Notes under the pieces: generated by a model
Seen by the model: the letters and a program-made list of their open reading frames with translations, nothing else
Told to the model about the DNA's origin: nothing
Database searches by the model: none
Assembly (NCBI GenBank): GCA_016872285.1
Contig: VGZZ01000002.1
Location: forward strand, 1 to 64,000
Direction of reading: 5' to 3'
Length of the DNA: 64,000 nucleotides
From: SAR202 cluster bacterium
GTDB lineage: Bacteria; Chloroflexota; Dehalococcoidia; Lucifugimonadales; GCA-2712585
In this document: piece by piece, positions 1-8,275 of the stretch
Numbering within the stretch: position 1 is the first letter of the stretch
Layout of the letters: the number at the start of each line of letters is the position of its first letter
Program-made: the position numbers and the translations under genes

Positions 1-62
1 CTTTCCCTTTGACGCTGAGCGTACTCGCCAATGCTCTCCCGGTTCACGGCTACCTCCCTGGG

Positions 63-108
63 ATTTCGGTAACCGTAGTTTTGAGACAATCACTTTATTT
101 CGGTAACC
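63..108. repeat. 12-bp direct repeat upstream of amidase, possible operator
   Basis: The 12-mer ATTTCGGTAACC occurs exactly twice, at 63-74 and 97-108, 34 bp apart (about three helical turns). Each copy contains the near-palindrome GGTAACC and is followed by a T-rich stretch. The pair lies about 75 bp upstream of the amidase start at 183, where an activator or repressor site would be expected. No convincing -35/-10 pair could be fixed around it. Confidence 0.4.
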
Positions 109-182
109 ATATTTTTAATGTCATGCGTGGACTTGACCCAGGAGGAGCCGTCACACCTATTTGTGAACGGAGGGCGTTAGAG

Positions 183-1583
183 ATGGCTAAGCAAGACATC
201 GCCAGGCTGAGCCTGACCCAGCTTTCGACCAAGCTAAAGGCTAAAGAGGTGTCGCCGGTGGAGGCGCTGGACGCCGTCTTCGAGCGCATCGATGAGGCCG
301 ACGCCGCGCTGAATTCCCACATCACCCTCTGCCGGGAGGAGGCGCGAAAGCAGGCTAAAGAGGCGGAGCGCCAGATTCTACAAGGCCAGTACCTCGGCCC
401 GCTGCACGGCGTGCCGCTGGGCCTGAAGGACATCATCGCCACCAAGGGCGTGCGGACGACTATGGGCTCGCAGGTCTTCGCCGACTGGGCGCCGGACTAC
501 GACGCCACGGTGTCGCGGCGGCTCAAGGACGCGGGGGCGGTGATAACCGGCAAGCAGCACTGCCACGAGTTCGCCTGGTCTCACCACAATAAGAAGTACG
601 GGCCGGTACGCAATCCATGGGACCAGGGCCGCGAGCCGGGCGGCTCCAGTTCCGGCACTGGAGCAGCGGTGGCGAGTTATATGTGCTACGGCGGCATCGG
701 CTCCGACACGGGCGGCTCCATACGCATACCGGCCTCGCTGTGCGGCATCGTTGGCTTGAAGCCGACCTATGGCCGCGTCAGCCGCCATGGCGTTTTCCCG
801 CTGTCCTGGTCGTTAGACCACCTGGGGCCAATGACCCGGACGGTGGAGGACACGGCCATCATTCTCCAGGCCATCGCCGGTCCGGACGCCAAGGACCCCA
901 CCACCCTTAACACGCCGCCCGCGCCCTATTATGCCGGCGCGATGAAGCGGGACATCAAGGGCGTGAGGCTGGGCGTGCCTGCCGACCATTTCTTCGACCA
1001 CGCCGACAAGGAGACCAAGGCGGCGATAGATAAGGCGTTGGGGGTTTTGGAGAAGGCGGGGGCTGTGGTAGAGGAGGTTAAGACACCCATGGCCAACTAC
1101 ATTATCCCGGCCTGGTGGACGGTCATCGCGTCGGAGGTCGCCAGCGTCCACGAGCCTTATTTGAAGAAGTGGGGCAAGACATACACGCAGTCGCTGCTGG
1201 ACGTGGCGGGGCCGGGGTGGTTCCTGCCTGCCGCCACGGTTCTGAAGGCGCAGCGCGCGCGGGCGATGATCACTCGCGGGTTCAACGAGTTGCTGCGAAA
1301 GGTGGACGCGCTGATAACGCCGGCGTCGCCCATACCGGCGTGGCCCCTAGGCGGGATGCTGAACCTGGGGAAGAACTCGGCGGAGTCGATAGGCGTGGTG
1401 GTAAGCTGCACGGGGCCGTTCAACCTGACGGGCCTGCCGTCCATGTCAGTGCCCTGCGGGCTGAATAAGGATGCGCTGCCGCTGGGCATGCAGATATCGG
1501 GCCGGGCGTTTGATGAGGCGATGGTCTTGAGGGTGGGGTATGCTTACGAACAGTTATCTCCGCCACCCCGCTTAAAAATCTAA
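183..1583 (+). CDS. Amidase signature family hydrolase
   Basis: A 466-residue amidase signature (AS) enzyme, predicted to hydrolyse a carboxylic amide in the cytoplasm. The Ser-cisSer-Lys triad is visible: Lys82 in GLKDI, cis-Ser155 in the GGSSSG loop and nucleophile Ser179 in DTGGSIR, with the 24-residue Ser-Ser spacing normal for the family. The frame is open back to position 9, but the ATG at 183 has GGAGGG eight bases upstream and removes a non-family N-terminal extension. The gene ends convergently with the ABC permease, overlapping it by 4 bp. It resembles GatA, but no gatB or gatC is nearby, so a catabolic amidase is more likely. A second AS enzyme lies at 14057-15478. The substrate cannot be predicted. 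Confidence 0.9.
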   Translation: MAKQDIARLSLTQLSTKLKAKEVSPVEALDAVFERIDEADAALNSHITLCREEARKQAKEAERQILQGQYLGPLHGVPLGLKDIIATKGVRTTMGSQVFADWAPDYDATVSRRLKDAGAVITGKQHCHEFAWSHHNKKYGPVRNPWDQGREPGGSSSGTGAAVASYMCYGGIGSDTGGSIRIPASLCGIVGLKPTYGRVSRHGVFPLSWSLDHLGPMTRTVEDTAIILQAIAGPDAKDPTTLNTPPAPYYAGAMKRDIKGVRLGVPADHFFDHADKETKAAIDKALGVLEKAGAVVEEVKTPMANYIIPAWWTVIASEVASVHEPYLKKWGKTYTQSLLDVAGPGWFLPAATVLKAQRARAMITRGFNELLRKVDALITPASPIPAWPLGGMLNLGKNSAESIGVVVSCTGPFNLTGLPSMSVPCGLNKDALPLGMQISGRAFDEAMVLRVGYAYEQLSPPPRLKI

Positions 1584-2318
1584 AGCTCCTTTCGACTGAA
1601 GACGGCCCAGGCCCCCACGCTCAGCACGACAACAAGGCCGCAGGCGATGGCGAAGCCCGGCCAGAGTTCGTAGGAGTCGCCGACCATGACGTGGTTGGCG
1701 AATTCAGGGCCCACCACCGGCCAGAACCGTCTGGAGTGGGGAATGTTGGTCAGGATTTGCATTGCAATAAACACACCGAAGGCCAGACCTGAGACTAGGA
1801 GCTGTCTGGTGAACATGGAGCTCCAAAAAAGGGTGAGGCTGCCGATAAACAGCATAGATGTGGCGCTGATTAGAAGGCCGAGAATAAAGCGTCCCAAGCC
1901 GCCATTGCCGAAGAGGACCAGGGTCAGCAGGTAGGTCACGACGCCGGCGAGAAAGACCGCCCCGTATATCGATACCGCAAGAGCGAAGAACTTGGCTGAC
2001 ACAAAGGCGGCGCGAGTTACGGGCTTGTTCAGAGTCATGGCGGCAGTCCCACTGGCGCGTTCGCCGGCCAGGGCGCCGGAGGTGGTAATAATCGCAAGAA
2101 ACAGGCCGAGGGCAGGTATGATGTCCCCCCGCGACGCCCCGCAGGATGTCCCTGGCTTCATCGACACCGTGAGGATGCCCCTGCGCCCGAGCGACGATGT
2201 ATGAAATTGTGGGGACCAGCACTCCGACCAGGGTAAGGACAGCCGCCATGGCGAAGAATCTCCATGTCCGCCGCAGCTCCATGGCCTCTTTGCTTACCAG
2301 CGGCCAAAAACCGGTCAT
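1580..2318 (-). pseudogene. ABC-2 type permease, frameshifted
   Basis: Membrane subunit of an ABC exporter, broken into two frames. The first about 65 codons from the ATG at 2318 encode an N-terminal cytoplasmic stretch and TM1. The remainder, ending at 1580, is in another frame and encodes several hydrophobic helices with an ABC-2/NosY-like pattern (LAGERASGTAAM). The frames meet at a run of six C at 2125-2130. Removing one base would join GVAG to DIIPALGL without a gap. The ATG overlaps the stop of the ATPase gene (ATGA), so the two were translationally coupled. The break may be a true mutation or a base-calling error. Confidence 0.75.
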
Positions 2319-3276
2319 TGCCCTCTTTTATCCTCCTGACCGACCAAGGTCATAAACACATCTTCAAGGCTCGCAAGCTTCAGTTCGTATCGCAGAAGGG
2401 TGAGGCCGTTTTCAACCAAGAGCTTGGGCAACTCCTTCTTGGCTAGGACAACGTCTTTGGCATCCACCAACAGCACACGTCGTTGGCCTTGGGGCTTGAC
2501 GCTGACGGTCCGCACCCAGGGGGTGTTGTTTAATTTCGCGGCTGTGGAGGCCAGATCTTCCTCAGCCTCTATTTCAAAAAGGGAGGACTGGCTTTGGGAC
2601 TGGAGGTCTGAAATAGACCCGGAGGCGACGATTTTGCCTTTATTGATGATGGCTACCTGGTCACAGATGCGCTCAACGTCGGCCAAAATATGGGTTGATA
2701 TGAAAATAGTGGTCTTTCCTCTAAGACCCTGAATGGTCTCAAGCATATCCCTCCGGCCCATAGGGTCCAGGGCGGATGCAGGCTCATCCAGGAGGAGGAC
2801 CTCGGGGCTGTTGATTAGAGCCTGGGCTAGGCCGAGTCGCTGCTGCATACCTCGCGAGTAGCCGCGCACCTTGCGGCTGGCGGCGTCGGCGAGATTCACA
2901 TGCCGGAGCAGTTCGTCCGCTCGACGCGAGGCGGCGGCCCTATCCAGCCCGTGGAGCTCGCCAGTAAACCGCAGAAATTCAAAGCCTGTCATCCAGCCGT
3001 AGAAAGCCGGCGATTCCGGCAAGTAGCCAATCTCGGAACGAAGCCGCAGGGGTTCCCGGACACGTTATGCCCTTCGACCCAGACTTGCCCCGACGTGGGA
3101 TGAGTTAGGCCGGCGAGGAGCCTGAGGGTTGTAGTCTTGCCCGCCCCGTTAGGGCCAAGAAAGCCGAAGGACGCCCCCTTCTTAATCGCCAAGGTGAGGC
3201 TGTCAAGGGCGACGAAACTGCCGAAGTGCTTGGACAGGTTTTCGCAGCGTATCGCTTCCTGGGCGCCGATTGACAT
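2315..3276 (-). pseudogene. ABC transporter ATP-binding protein, frameshifted
   Basis: ATPase subunit for the neighbouring permease. The upstream frame, from the ATG at 3276, has Walker A (GPNGAGKTT). The downstream frame has the ABC signature (YSRGMQQRLGLAQAL), Walker B (LLLDEPASALDP) and a C-terminal extension typical of CcmA/NatA-like exporters. The switch is near 3055-3060. One added base in the CCC/GG tract there (sense strand TCCCGGG) would restore VSREPLRLRSEIGYLPE, the usual Q-loop region. The start overlaps the stop of the 118-codon gene as TGATG. Both subunits of one exporter carry a one-base lesion, which fits gene decay or local assembly error. Confidence 0.8.
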
Positions 3277-3632
3277 CAAGGAGCGGGCCTGAACATGGGC
3301 TTGAAGAAGGAGTGGAGGAAGTTGCGCTGGTGGGCCCACTTGTGGGCGCGCCGAAGGCCGGCGTCGGCGATGGGGCCGTCCCGATGGGTGATCGCGACGG
3401 CGTGGTACCGCTCGCCGGGCTGGAGCATGGGGTCGACGCCCACCTCCACCTTGCAGCCCGTGGCTTCGAGTGCAGCCTTCAGAACCTCGTAGCCTTTGGC
3501 CTTTTTGTTGGGCGTTATGTAAATATAGAACTCGGTGCTGCCCAAGACCTCGTCGATGTGGAAGGCGTCGACGTCGGCGCCAGAGCCCTGGCGGAGGTCG
3601 CGGCGGGAGGCGTTGAGGTCGTGGCGGTACAT
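3276..3632 (-). CDS. Hypothetical protein, 118 aa
   Basis: I do not recognise a family. The protein is soluble, with a beta-alpha pattern in the middle (EFYIYITPNKKAKGYEVLKA), a possible small alpha/beta domain, and a basic aromatic C-terminus. It sits 6 bp downstream of the DUF3500 gene and its stop overlaps the ABC ATPase start (TGATG), so the four minus-strand genes probably form one operon. No clear Shine-Dalgarno precedes the ATG at 3632, so translation may be coupled to the DUF3500 gene. Confidence 0.6.
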   Translation of the reverse strand: MYRHDLNASRRDLRQGSGADVDAFHIDEVLGSTEFYIYITPNKKAKGYEVLKAALEATGCKVEVGVDPMLQPGERYHAVAITHRDGPIADAGLRRAHKWAHQRNFLHSFFKPMFRPAP

Positions 3633-3638
3633 GGATGG

Positions 3639-4625
3639 TTAGAGGATGTGGAAGAGGAGGAGGTGGTCGCGCAGCACGTCTTGGGCGAAGTCGTTGTTGA
3701 CGTCGCGCCAGACCGAGTGGATGTGGTTGGCGCCGTTCTGCCGGTTGTCGAACTCGACGACGAAGTTGCCGCCGTGGATCCGGTAGTAGTGTTCCTTGTC
3801 CTTGGAGATGGGGCCGCCCCAGGCAAAGTGCAGCTTGTCGAAGTCCTCCTGCTGAAGGCGCGTCAGCTTGTCCTTGGCTACCTCCGGTCTCGCCTGGTTC
3901 ACGTACTCGGACACCAGGGCCATAAGCATTTCGCGCTGCGAACCGGACATCTTGGACACGGGCAGACCCTCGTACTCCGGCAGGGTGGCGCGGGCCGAGT
4001 TGTAGGTGAGGATGTCCCAGGGGGCGTTGGGCCAGATGACGGCCTTGGACCGCTGCGTCTTGTCGAAGCTGTCTATGAGGTCGAAGGCCAGGTCTTCGCG
4101 ATCGCCGAGGATGCGCAGGCCCTTCTTGGGGCCTTTTCGTACCTCGGCGGGATTGGAGCCGAAGAAGAAAGGCGTGACGGAGACGACCTCTTTGTCCCAG
4201 ACGCTGAAGTTCAGGGAGACGTGGTGGCCCTCAAACCGCCAGCCCCAGGGGTCCTTCTCGCCCGGCTGGCCGAAGAAGATGAAATAGTAGAGCTGCGGGT
4301 CGCGGACAAAGGTAATGCGGTTTTGCTCCTTTTCGATGGCGCCAAGGACGTTCTCGTGCTCAACGATCTGCAAGGCTTGTTTGTAGGACTTCTCCGGCAG
4401 GGAGACGGCCAGGATGTCCAGGGCCAGCTTTCGCTGATGGGGCTCCATATCGCGGAGGGGGAGGCCGTGGCGGTTGAGGGGAGGATAGAACCAGAAGAAA
4501 CGCTCGCCATCGGCAAAGTTATAAATAGTCTTGGCGCGCTGAGGGGCCGAAAGGCTTTCAAGGAACTTGTCGCAGGCATCCGCCATCTGGGAGGCTAGCT
4601 TGGAGTGAGACTGGCCGCTGTGCAT
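3639..4625 (-). CDS. DUF3500 family protein
   Basis: A 328-residue protein that looks like the DUF3500 family, a group of unknown function. Features seen are an N-terminal helix with FLESLSAPQR, the FWFYPPLNRHGLPL motif, a central GWRFEGHHVSLNFS segment with paired histidines, and a C-terminal WGGP...YYRIHGGNFVVEFDN region followed by HIHSVWRD. The conserved His pairs suggest a metal or catalytic site, but that is inference. No signal peptide is evident. GAGGCC upstream of the ATG acts as a reasonable ribosome site. The gene heads the minus-strand group that continues into the ABC genes. Confidence 0.75.
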   Translation of the reverse strand: MHSGQSHSKLASQMADACDKFLESLSAPQRAKTIYNFADGERFFWFYPPLNRHGLPLRDMEPHQRKLALDILAVSLPEKSYKQALQIVEHENVLGAIEKEQNRITFVRDPQLYYFIFFGQPGEKDPWGWRFEGHHVSLNFSVWDKEVVSVTPFFFGSNPAEVRKGPKKGLRILGDREDLAFDLIDSFDKTQRSKAVIWPNAPWDILTYNSARATLPEYEGLPVSKMSGSQREMLMALVSEYVNQARPEVAKDKLTRLQQEDFDKLHFAWGGPISKDKEHYYRIHGGNFVVEFDNRQNGANHIHSVWRDVNNDFAQDVLRDHLLLFHIL

Positions 4626-4738
4626 AAGAGGCCTCCTTTATGTCAAGTCGTGTATGGCAGCTTTGATGATGCCATAGGGAGAAGGGGAGGCGCAAATAAT
4701 AGAAAAGGACGGTTACGAGTTCTTGGCTGTTTGACGCT

Positions 4739-5164
4739 CTATAGTTGGTCTTCGGGTACAAGCTTAAGAGTGTCCACATGTCGGGGGCGAAGAAATCGGA
4801 AGTGGCGGTAGTCTAGGGTAGCGAGCTTGGGCTCATTTAGGCGTTCCACGATAGCTAAGACTGCGGCGTCTACGAATCCTATATCGGTGTCAGCATAGCG
4901 GTCGCAAATCTCGCGGATGCGCCGATAATCAGAGGGCTGCAACTCCTCTACATGGTAGGAGCCAGCAAAAATATCGTCGAGAAGCACTAGGAAAACCCCA
5001 GAATGAAGCCTGTTATGCACAAGCCAGTCCACTTCAATCAGTACGGGCGCAGGTATTACCAGCGCCTCAGCAGTGCCTTCTAAAAAGTCGAGGCACCGAC
5101 GATTCTGGGCGTCAGTTCGATCCAGAGTTGCGTATAATGGCCCAGTGTCAAGAACTAGCGCCAT
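4739..5164 (-). CDS. PIN-domain ribonuclease toxin, VapC-like
   Basis: A 141-residue PIN domain, the nuclease of a type II toxin-antitoxin pair. The acidic metal-binding residues appear in the family order: Asp6 (LDTGPL), Glu44 (IEVDWL), Asp99 (GFVDAAVLA) and Asp118 (TLDYRHF). VapC toxins cleave tRNA or rRNA; this target is unknown. The start overlaps the last 10 bp of the antitoxin gene, the usual coupled arrangement. Base composition is more AT-rich than the neighbours, consistent with horizontal transfer. Confidence 0.85.
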   Translation of the reverse strand: MALVLDTGPLYATLDRTDAQNRRCLDFLEGTAEALVIPAPVLIEVDWLVHNRLHSGVFLVLLDDIFAGSYHVEELQPSDYRRIREICDRYADTDIGFVDAAVLAIVERLNEPKLATLDYRHFRFLRPRHVDTLKLVPEDQL

Positions 5165-5379
5165 GAACGCGGTACCGGTCGCATGTCACCCGCTTTTGTC
5201 GAGGTGTCAGTGTAGCCCGAGGCGCCAATACCCCAACTTCGTGGTCTTGGTCGATAACTCTTGGCCTTCTCTTCTAGAGCTTCTCGGACTAGAGCAGCAA
5301 TAGACGTACGCCGCTCTGCCGCCATCAAACGCAAGCATTGCAACAATTCTTCAGGGATAGATATTGTGGTGCGTTCCAT
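5155..5379 (-). CDS. Ribbon-helix-helix antitoxin, VapB/CopG-like
   Basis: A 74-residue antitoxin. The N-terminal TTISIPEELLQCLRLMA and the following helix (TSIAALVREALEEK) match the ribbon-helix-helix DNA-binding fold. The C-terminal 30 residues are basic and low in structure, as expected for the part that wraps the toxin. The gene precedes and overlaps the PIN toxin gene. An inverted repeat directly upstream (5381-5404) is the probable autoregulatory operator. Confidence 0.8.
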   Translation of the reverse strand: MERTTISIPEELLQCLRLMAAERRTSIAALVREALEEKAKSYRPRPRSWGIGASGYTDTSTKAGDMRPVPRSWR

Positions 5380-5380
5380 G

Positions 5381-5404
5381 GCATCATGATATCACTAATG
5401 ATGC
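5381..5404 (-). promoter_or_regulatory. Inverted-repeat operator of the VapBC-like module
   Basis: GCATCAT at 5381-5387 and ATGATGC at 5398-5404 are perfect 7-bp inverted arms with a 10-bp spacer. They begin one base upstream of the antitoxin start codon (5379, minus strand). This position and symmetry fit a binding site for the RHH antitoxin that blocks its own transcription. Binding itself is inferred. Confidence 0.5.
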
Positions 5405-5567
5405 GTTAAAGCTATGTAATATACGTGACTTTAGAGCGATTTATTCCCAAGAGACTTTAAAAGAATGGCAGTGACTTGCTTTATAATACCCTGAAGCGTT
5501 CCAAGCGGCCCATATAGGGCTTGGACAGAAGTAAGCCGCTTTAAGGCCAATCATAGGAGGTTCATCT

Positions 5568-5810
5568 ATGGCTATCTATGAATACTACTGCGGCTCCTGC
5601 AAGCAGGAGTTCCAGCTTATGCGCTCCATGAGCCAGTTCAATGAGCCTGGGCCATGCCCGACCTGCGGGAAGCCGTCGCAGAAGCTGGTGTCGGCACACG
5701 CTTCCAAGATTGGGTATTATTTGAAGCCCTCGTCCGGGGGAGCGTTTCGGAGTCATAAGGCGGCATCGGAAACCGCCAAGAAGGGCAAGCCAAAGAAGAA
5801 AAGCAAGTAG
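5568..5810 (+). CDS. FmdB-family zinc ribbon protein
   Basis: An 80-residue protein with the FmdB regulatory-type zinc ribbon: CGSC at residues 9-12 and CPTC at 30-33, preceded by the family start MAIYEYYC. The C-terminal third is a Lys/Ser-rich tail (KKGKPKKKSK), probably disordered or nucleic-acid contacting. The exact role of the family is unsettled. The gene has a perfect AGGAGG before the ATG, stands alone, and is followed by a clear terminator. TATAAT at 5482-5487 may be part of its promoter, but no good -35 is seen. Confidence 0.85.
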   Translation: MAIYEYYCGSCKQEFQLMRSMSQFNEPGPCPTCGKPSQKLVSAHASKIGYYLKPSSGGAFRSHKAASETAKKGKPKKKSK

Positions 5811-5833
5811 CCAAACGCCATTCTTTGCTTTGG

Positions 5834-5864
5834 GCCCGTCCCGATGGAATCGAGGCGGGCTTTT
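5834..5864 (+). terminator. Rho-independent terminator after the zinc ribbon gene
   Basis: A 12-bp stem (GCCCGTCCCGAT at 5834-5845 with ATCGAGGCGGGC at 5849-5860, one wobble and one mismatch) closes a 3-base loop and is followed by TTTT at 5861-5864. It lies 24 bp after the stop codon. Confidence 0.8.
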
Positions 5865-5908
5865 GCTTATATTCGAGGCAAACGATACAGGGTAATTAGG
5901 AGGGAGCT

Positions 5909-6655
5909 ATGGACTTGAAGGGGAAGGTGGCACTGGTGACGGGGTCGGGAAGGAACATTGGAAAGGCGACGGTCTTAGAATTGGCCCGCCAGGGCGCCGA
6001 CGTGGTGGTGAACGCGCGGTCTAACCGAGGGGAGGCAGAGGCGGTGGCGCGGGAGGCGCGGGAGATGGGGGTGCGGGCGCAGGCGGCGGTGGCGGACGTG
6101 GGCGACGCAGCGCAGGTGGAGCGGATGGTGGCGTCGGCGATTAAAGAATTCGGGCGCATCGACATCCTGATAAACAACGCAGGCCTGCGGAAGACCACAC
6201 CCTTCGTCGACATGACGCATCAGGAGTGGCGGGAGATTATGGCGGTGAACCTGGACGGGCCGTTCTACTGCTGCAAGGCGGTGGCGCCGGGGATGATAGA
6301 GCGGAAGTGGGGCCGCATTATCAACGTCGGCGGGCTGTACGCCTTCAAGGGGAATAAGGGGTTTGCTCACGTGGGCGCGGCGAAGATGGGGGCGCTGGGG
6401 CTGACGCGGTCCCTGGCGGTGGAGCTGGCGCCCTACGGCATTGTGGTCAACCACATCGTGCCCGGGTCCTTCGACACCAGCCGCGAGGGCGGAAAGCGGA
6501 CGCAGTTGACGCCGGCGCAGCTAGCGGGGATACCCCTGGGGAGGTTAGGCCAGCCGGAGGAGGTGGCGAAACTGTGCGCTTTCCTCTCCTCCGACGGGGC
6601 CAGCTACATTACGGGGCAGATGATACACGTGAACGGCGGTGTGGTGACGCATTAG
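5909..6655 (+). CDS. SDR-family protein lacking catalytic Ser and Tyr
   Basis: A 248-residue short-chain dehydrogenase/reductase fold. The nucleotide-binding motif TGSGRNIG (11-18), the NNAG motif (89-92), Asn114 and the C-terminal GQMIHVNGG are all present, so NAD(P) binding is likely. The catalytic positions are altered: the usual SS is GG (141-142) and the YxxxK tyrosine position is Val155 (VGAAK), with Lys159 kept. Classical carbonyl reduction is therefore doubtful. It could act on another substrate type, serve as a non-catalytic subunit, or use a water-mediated mechanism. AGGAGG precedes the ATG. It stands alone between a terminator and the ATP-grasp gene. Confidence 0.85.
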   Translation: MDLKGKVALVTGSGRNIGKATVLELARQGADVVVNARSNRGEAEAVAREAREMGVRAQAAVADVGDAAQVERMVASAIKEFGRIDILINNAGLRKTTPFVDMTHQEWREIMAVNLDGPFYCCKAVAPGMIERKWGRIINVGGLYAFKGNKGFAHVGAAKMGALGLTRSLAVELAPYGIVVNHIVPGSFDTSREGGKRTQLTPAQLAGIPLGRLGQPEEVAKLCAFLSSDGASYITGQMIHVNGGVVTH

Positions 6656-6760
6656 GAGAAGTCGTCGATTCTGGTACTAGAGTCCAGTAGAGGTCGCGAA
6701 AAGCCCCTCCTATAATCGTGTGCGTTGGACCAAGGTCCGACCGTATATGGAGGCCCTGCT

Positions 6761-7777
6761 GTGTCCGTCTATGACTTGGCCCTGGCAGACCGTGAGGGAT
6801 TTTTCAGCGCGCGCGTCCGTGAGCTTTGTGGATTTCAAAACCTGTCGTTTTTCCTCGTCGAGCCGGTGTGGCTTCGAGAGTTCCTGGAGAAGCTGCAGCG
6901 AGGCCAGATTGGGGTTGGCGTATTAATCGACATGGCCTCGGACCCCTACGACGCGTCGGACCTCTACTACCGGCTGGCGAAGGAGGTCAAGGCCAGCGGC
7001 GGCCATGTCATCGACGACCCGGACCGCAGCCCCCTGGCGACGCACAAGGGCAAGTTCCACCAGGTGCTGCTGCAGAACCACGTGCCGGTGCCAGACACCG
7101 TATTTGTCAAGCGCAAAGACCTGGCGACGTTTAAGCTAACCGACGAGATAAAGTCCCGGCTGGGCATGCCCTTTGTGGTAAAGCCGGGTTGGGGGTTCGG
7201 CGGGCGGGGCGTGGAGCTGAACGCGACTTCGGAGGCGGAGGTGAGGAGGTCGGCGGAGCGGAGGCCGGAGTCGGACACCTTCATGCTGCAGAAGAAGCTC
7301 AAACCCAAGGCGCTGGACGGGCGCGTCGGCTGGTTCCGCATCTTCCATGTCTGCGGCGAGTACATCACCTGTTGGTGGAACCCGTCCAACGGCGACTACG
7401 GCATGGTGTCTCCCCTGGAGCGGCATCGCTACGGCCTGCTGGGGCTGGAGAAGATCGTCTATAAGATAGCCCAGCTATCCAAGATGGAGTTCTTTTCGAC
7501 GGAAATAGCGATGCTGGAGGACGGGCAGTTTGTGGCGGTGGACTATCTGAACGACGAGTGTGACACGCACCCCAAGTCCTACTGGCCGTCAGGCGTGCCG
7601 GACGAGGTGGTGCGGCGCATCGCGTGGCTGTTTGTCCAGAAGGCGATGAGCGTGGTGCACAAGCACCCGTTTGAGAACGAGCTGGTGGAGCGGGATAAGA
7701 GCTGGCAGAACGGCCACAAGCGGCGCGAGCCGATGACAAAGGCGCAGGAGATAACGCCCAAGGTGACGGTGGAGTAG
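6761..7777 (+). CDS. ATP-grasp domain protein of unknown substrate
   Basis: A 338-residue protein with an ATP-grasp pattern: a linker (HKGKFHQVLLQNHVPVPDT), the lysine and glycine-rich loop (PFVVKPGWGFGGRGVEL), a GWFRIFHVCGEY segment, and the C-terminal acidic metal site (QFVAVDYLNDECD). Such enzymes join a carboxylate to an amine or thiol through an acyl-phosphate. The closest general type is RimK/glutathione synthetase-like, but the substrate is unknown. I chose GTG at 6761 because GGAGG sits seven bases upstream; an in-frame TTG at 6725 has no ribosome site. No partner gene is adjacent on the same strand. Confidence 0.75.
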   Translation: MSVYDLALADREGFFSARVRELCGFQNLSFFLVEPVWLREFLEKLQRGQIGVGVLIDMASDPYDASDLYYRLAKEVKASGGHVIDDPDRSPLATHKGKFHQVLLQNHVPVPDTVFVKRKDLATFKLTDEIKSRLGMPFVVKPGWGFGGRGVELNATSEAEVRRSAERRPESDTFMLQKKLKPKALDGRVGWFRIFHVCGEYITCWWNPSNGDYGMVSPLERHRYGLLGLEKIVYKIAQLSKMEFFSTEIAMLEDGQFVAVDYLNDECDTHPKSYWPSGVPDEVVRRIAWLFVQKAMSVVHKHPFENELVERDKSWQNGHKRREPMTKAQEITPKVTVE

Positions 7778-7781
7778 GGAA

Positions 7782-8261
7782 TTACGCGTCCCTATATAGC
7801 TTCTTCCGCGCCTTGACCTTCTCAATTAGCACCAGCGTTTGCCCTTGCTCCAGCTTGTAGCCCTTGGGCTGGGGAGGCTCGTGGGGGAGGCCCAGCTTTT
7901 TGAGGACTTCCGGATTGGTGTAATAGCTGCCATAGACCATTTGGATAAGGGTCTCAAAAAAGATAGGCTCGGCGGATTCTATGGACTGGAGGACGGACAC
8001 CTTGGCTTTTTCGGGGAGGCTGGCGAAGGGCTTGCCGCCTTTGGCGTGAGCGGCGAGGTCAATTTTATGTAAACCTTCCAGAAATGCGCGGCGTAGTTCG
8101 GGGGAGCGGCGGACCTCGCGGTCGATGAATACGACGCCGCCCGCCTGGCCGGCGCCGGGGGTGTTGCCCCGGGGTGGGATGAGGACGTCGGCCAGGGCTT
8201 CGACGAGGGCGGCCTGGGCCTCGCTGAAGAAGGTGAGGGGCTGGGCGGTGGTTTCAGGCAT
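7782..8261 (-). CDS. Gluconate 2-dehydrogenase subunit 3-like protein
   Basis: A 159-residue small subunit that accompanies GMC flavoprotein dehydrogenases. The N-terminal FFSEAQAALVEALADVLIPP and the helical remainder match the gluconate 2-dehydrogenase subunit 3 family. It lacks an obvious twin-arginine signal, so the complex may be cytoplasmic or exported with its partner. It lies 14 bp downstream of the large subunit gene and is certainly co-transcribed with it. No cytochrome c subunit is nearby. Confidence 0.8.
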   Translation of the reverse strand: MPETTAQPLTFFSEAQAALVEALADVLIPPRGNTPGAGQAGGVVFIDREVRRSPELRRAFLEGLHKIDLAAHAKGGKPFASLPEKAKVSVLQSIESAEPIFFETLIQMVYGSYYTNPEVLKKLGLPHEPPQPKGYKLEQGQTLVLIEKVKARKKLYRDA

Positions 8262-8275
8262 ATTTATCTCTCCGG

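Noticed and set aside
183-1583. Amidase as the GatA subunit of the amidotransferase
   Set aside because: No gatB or gatC neighbour, and a second amidase in the window has a small partner of its own.
3270-4598. A 442-codon plus-strand frame antisense to the DUF3500 gene
   Set aside because: Its product is Val/Gly/Ala-rich without family features, and the minus-strand frame encodes a recognisable protein. GC-rich third positions explain the open shadow frame.
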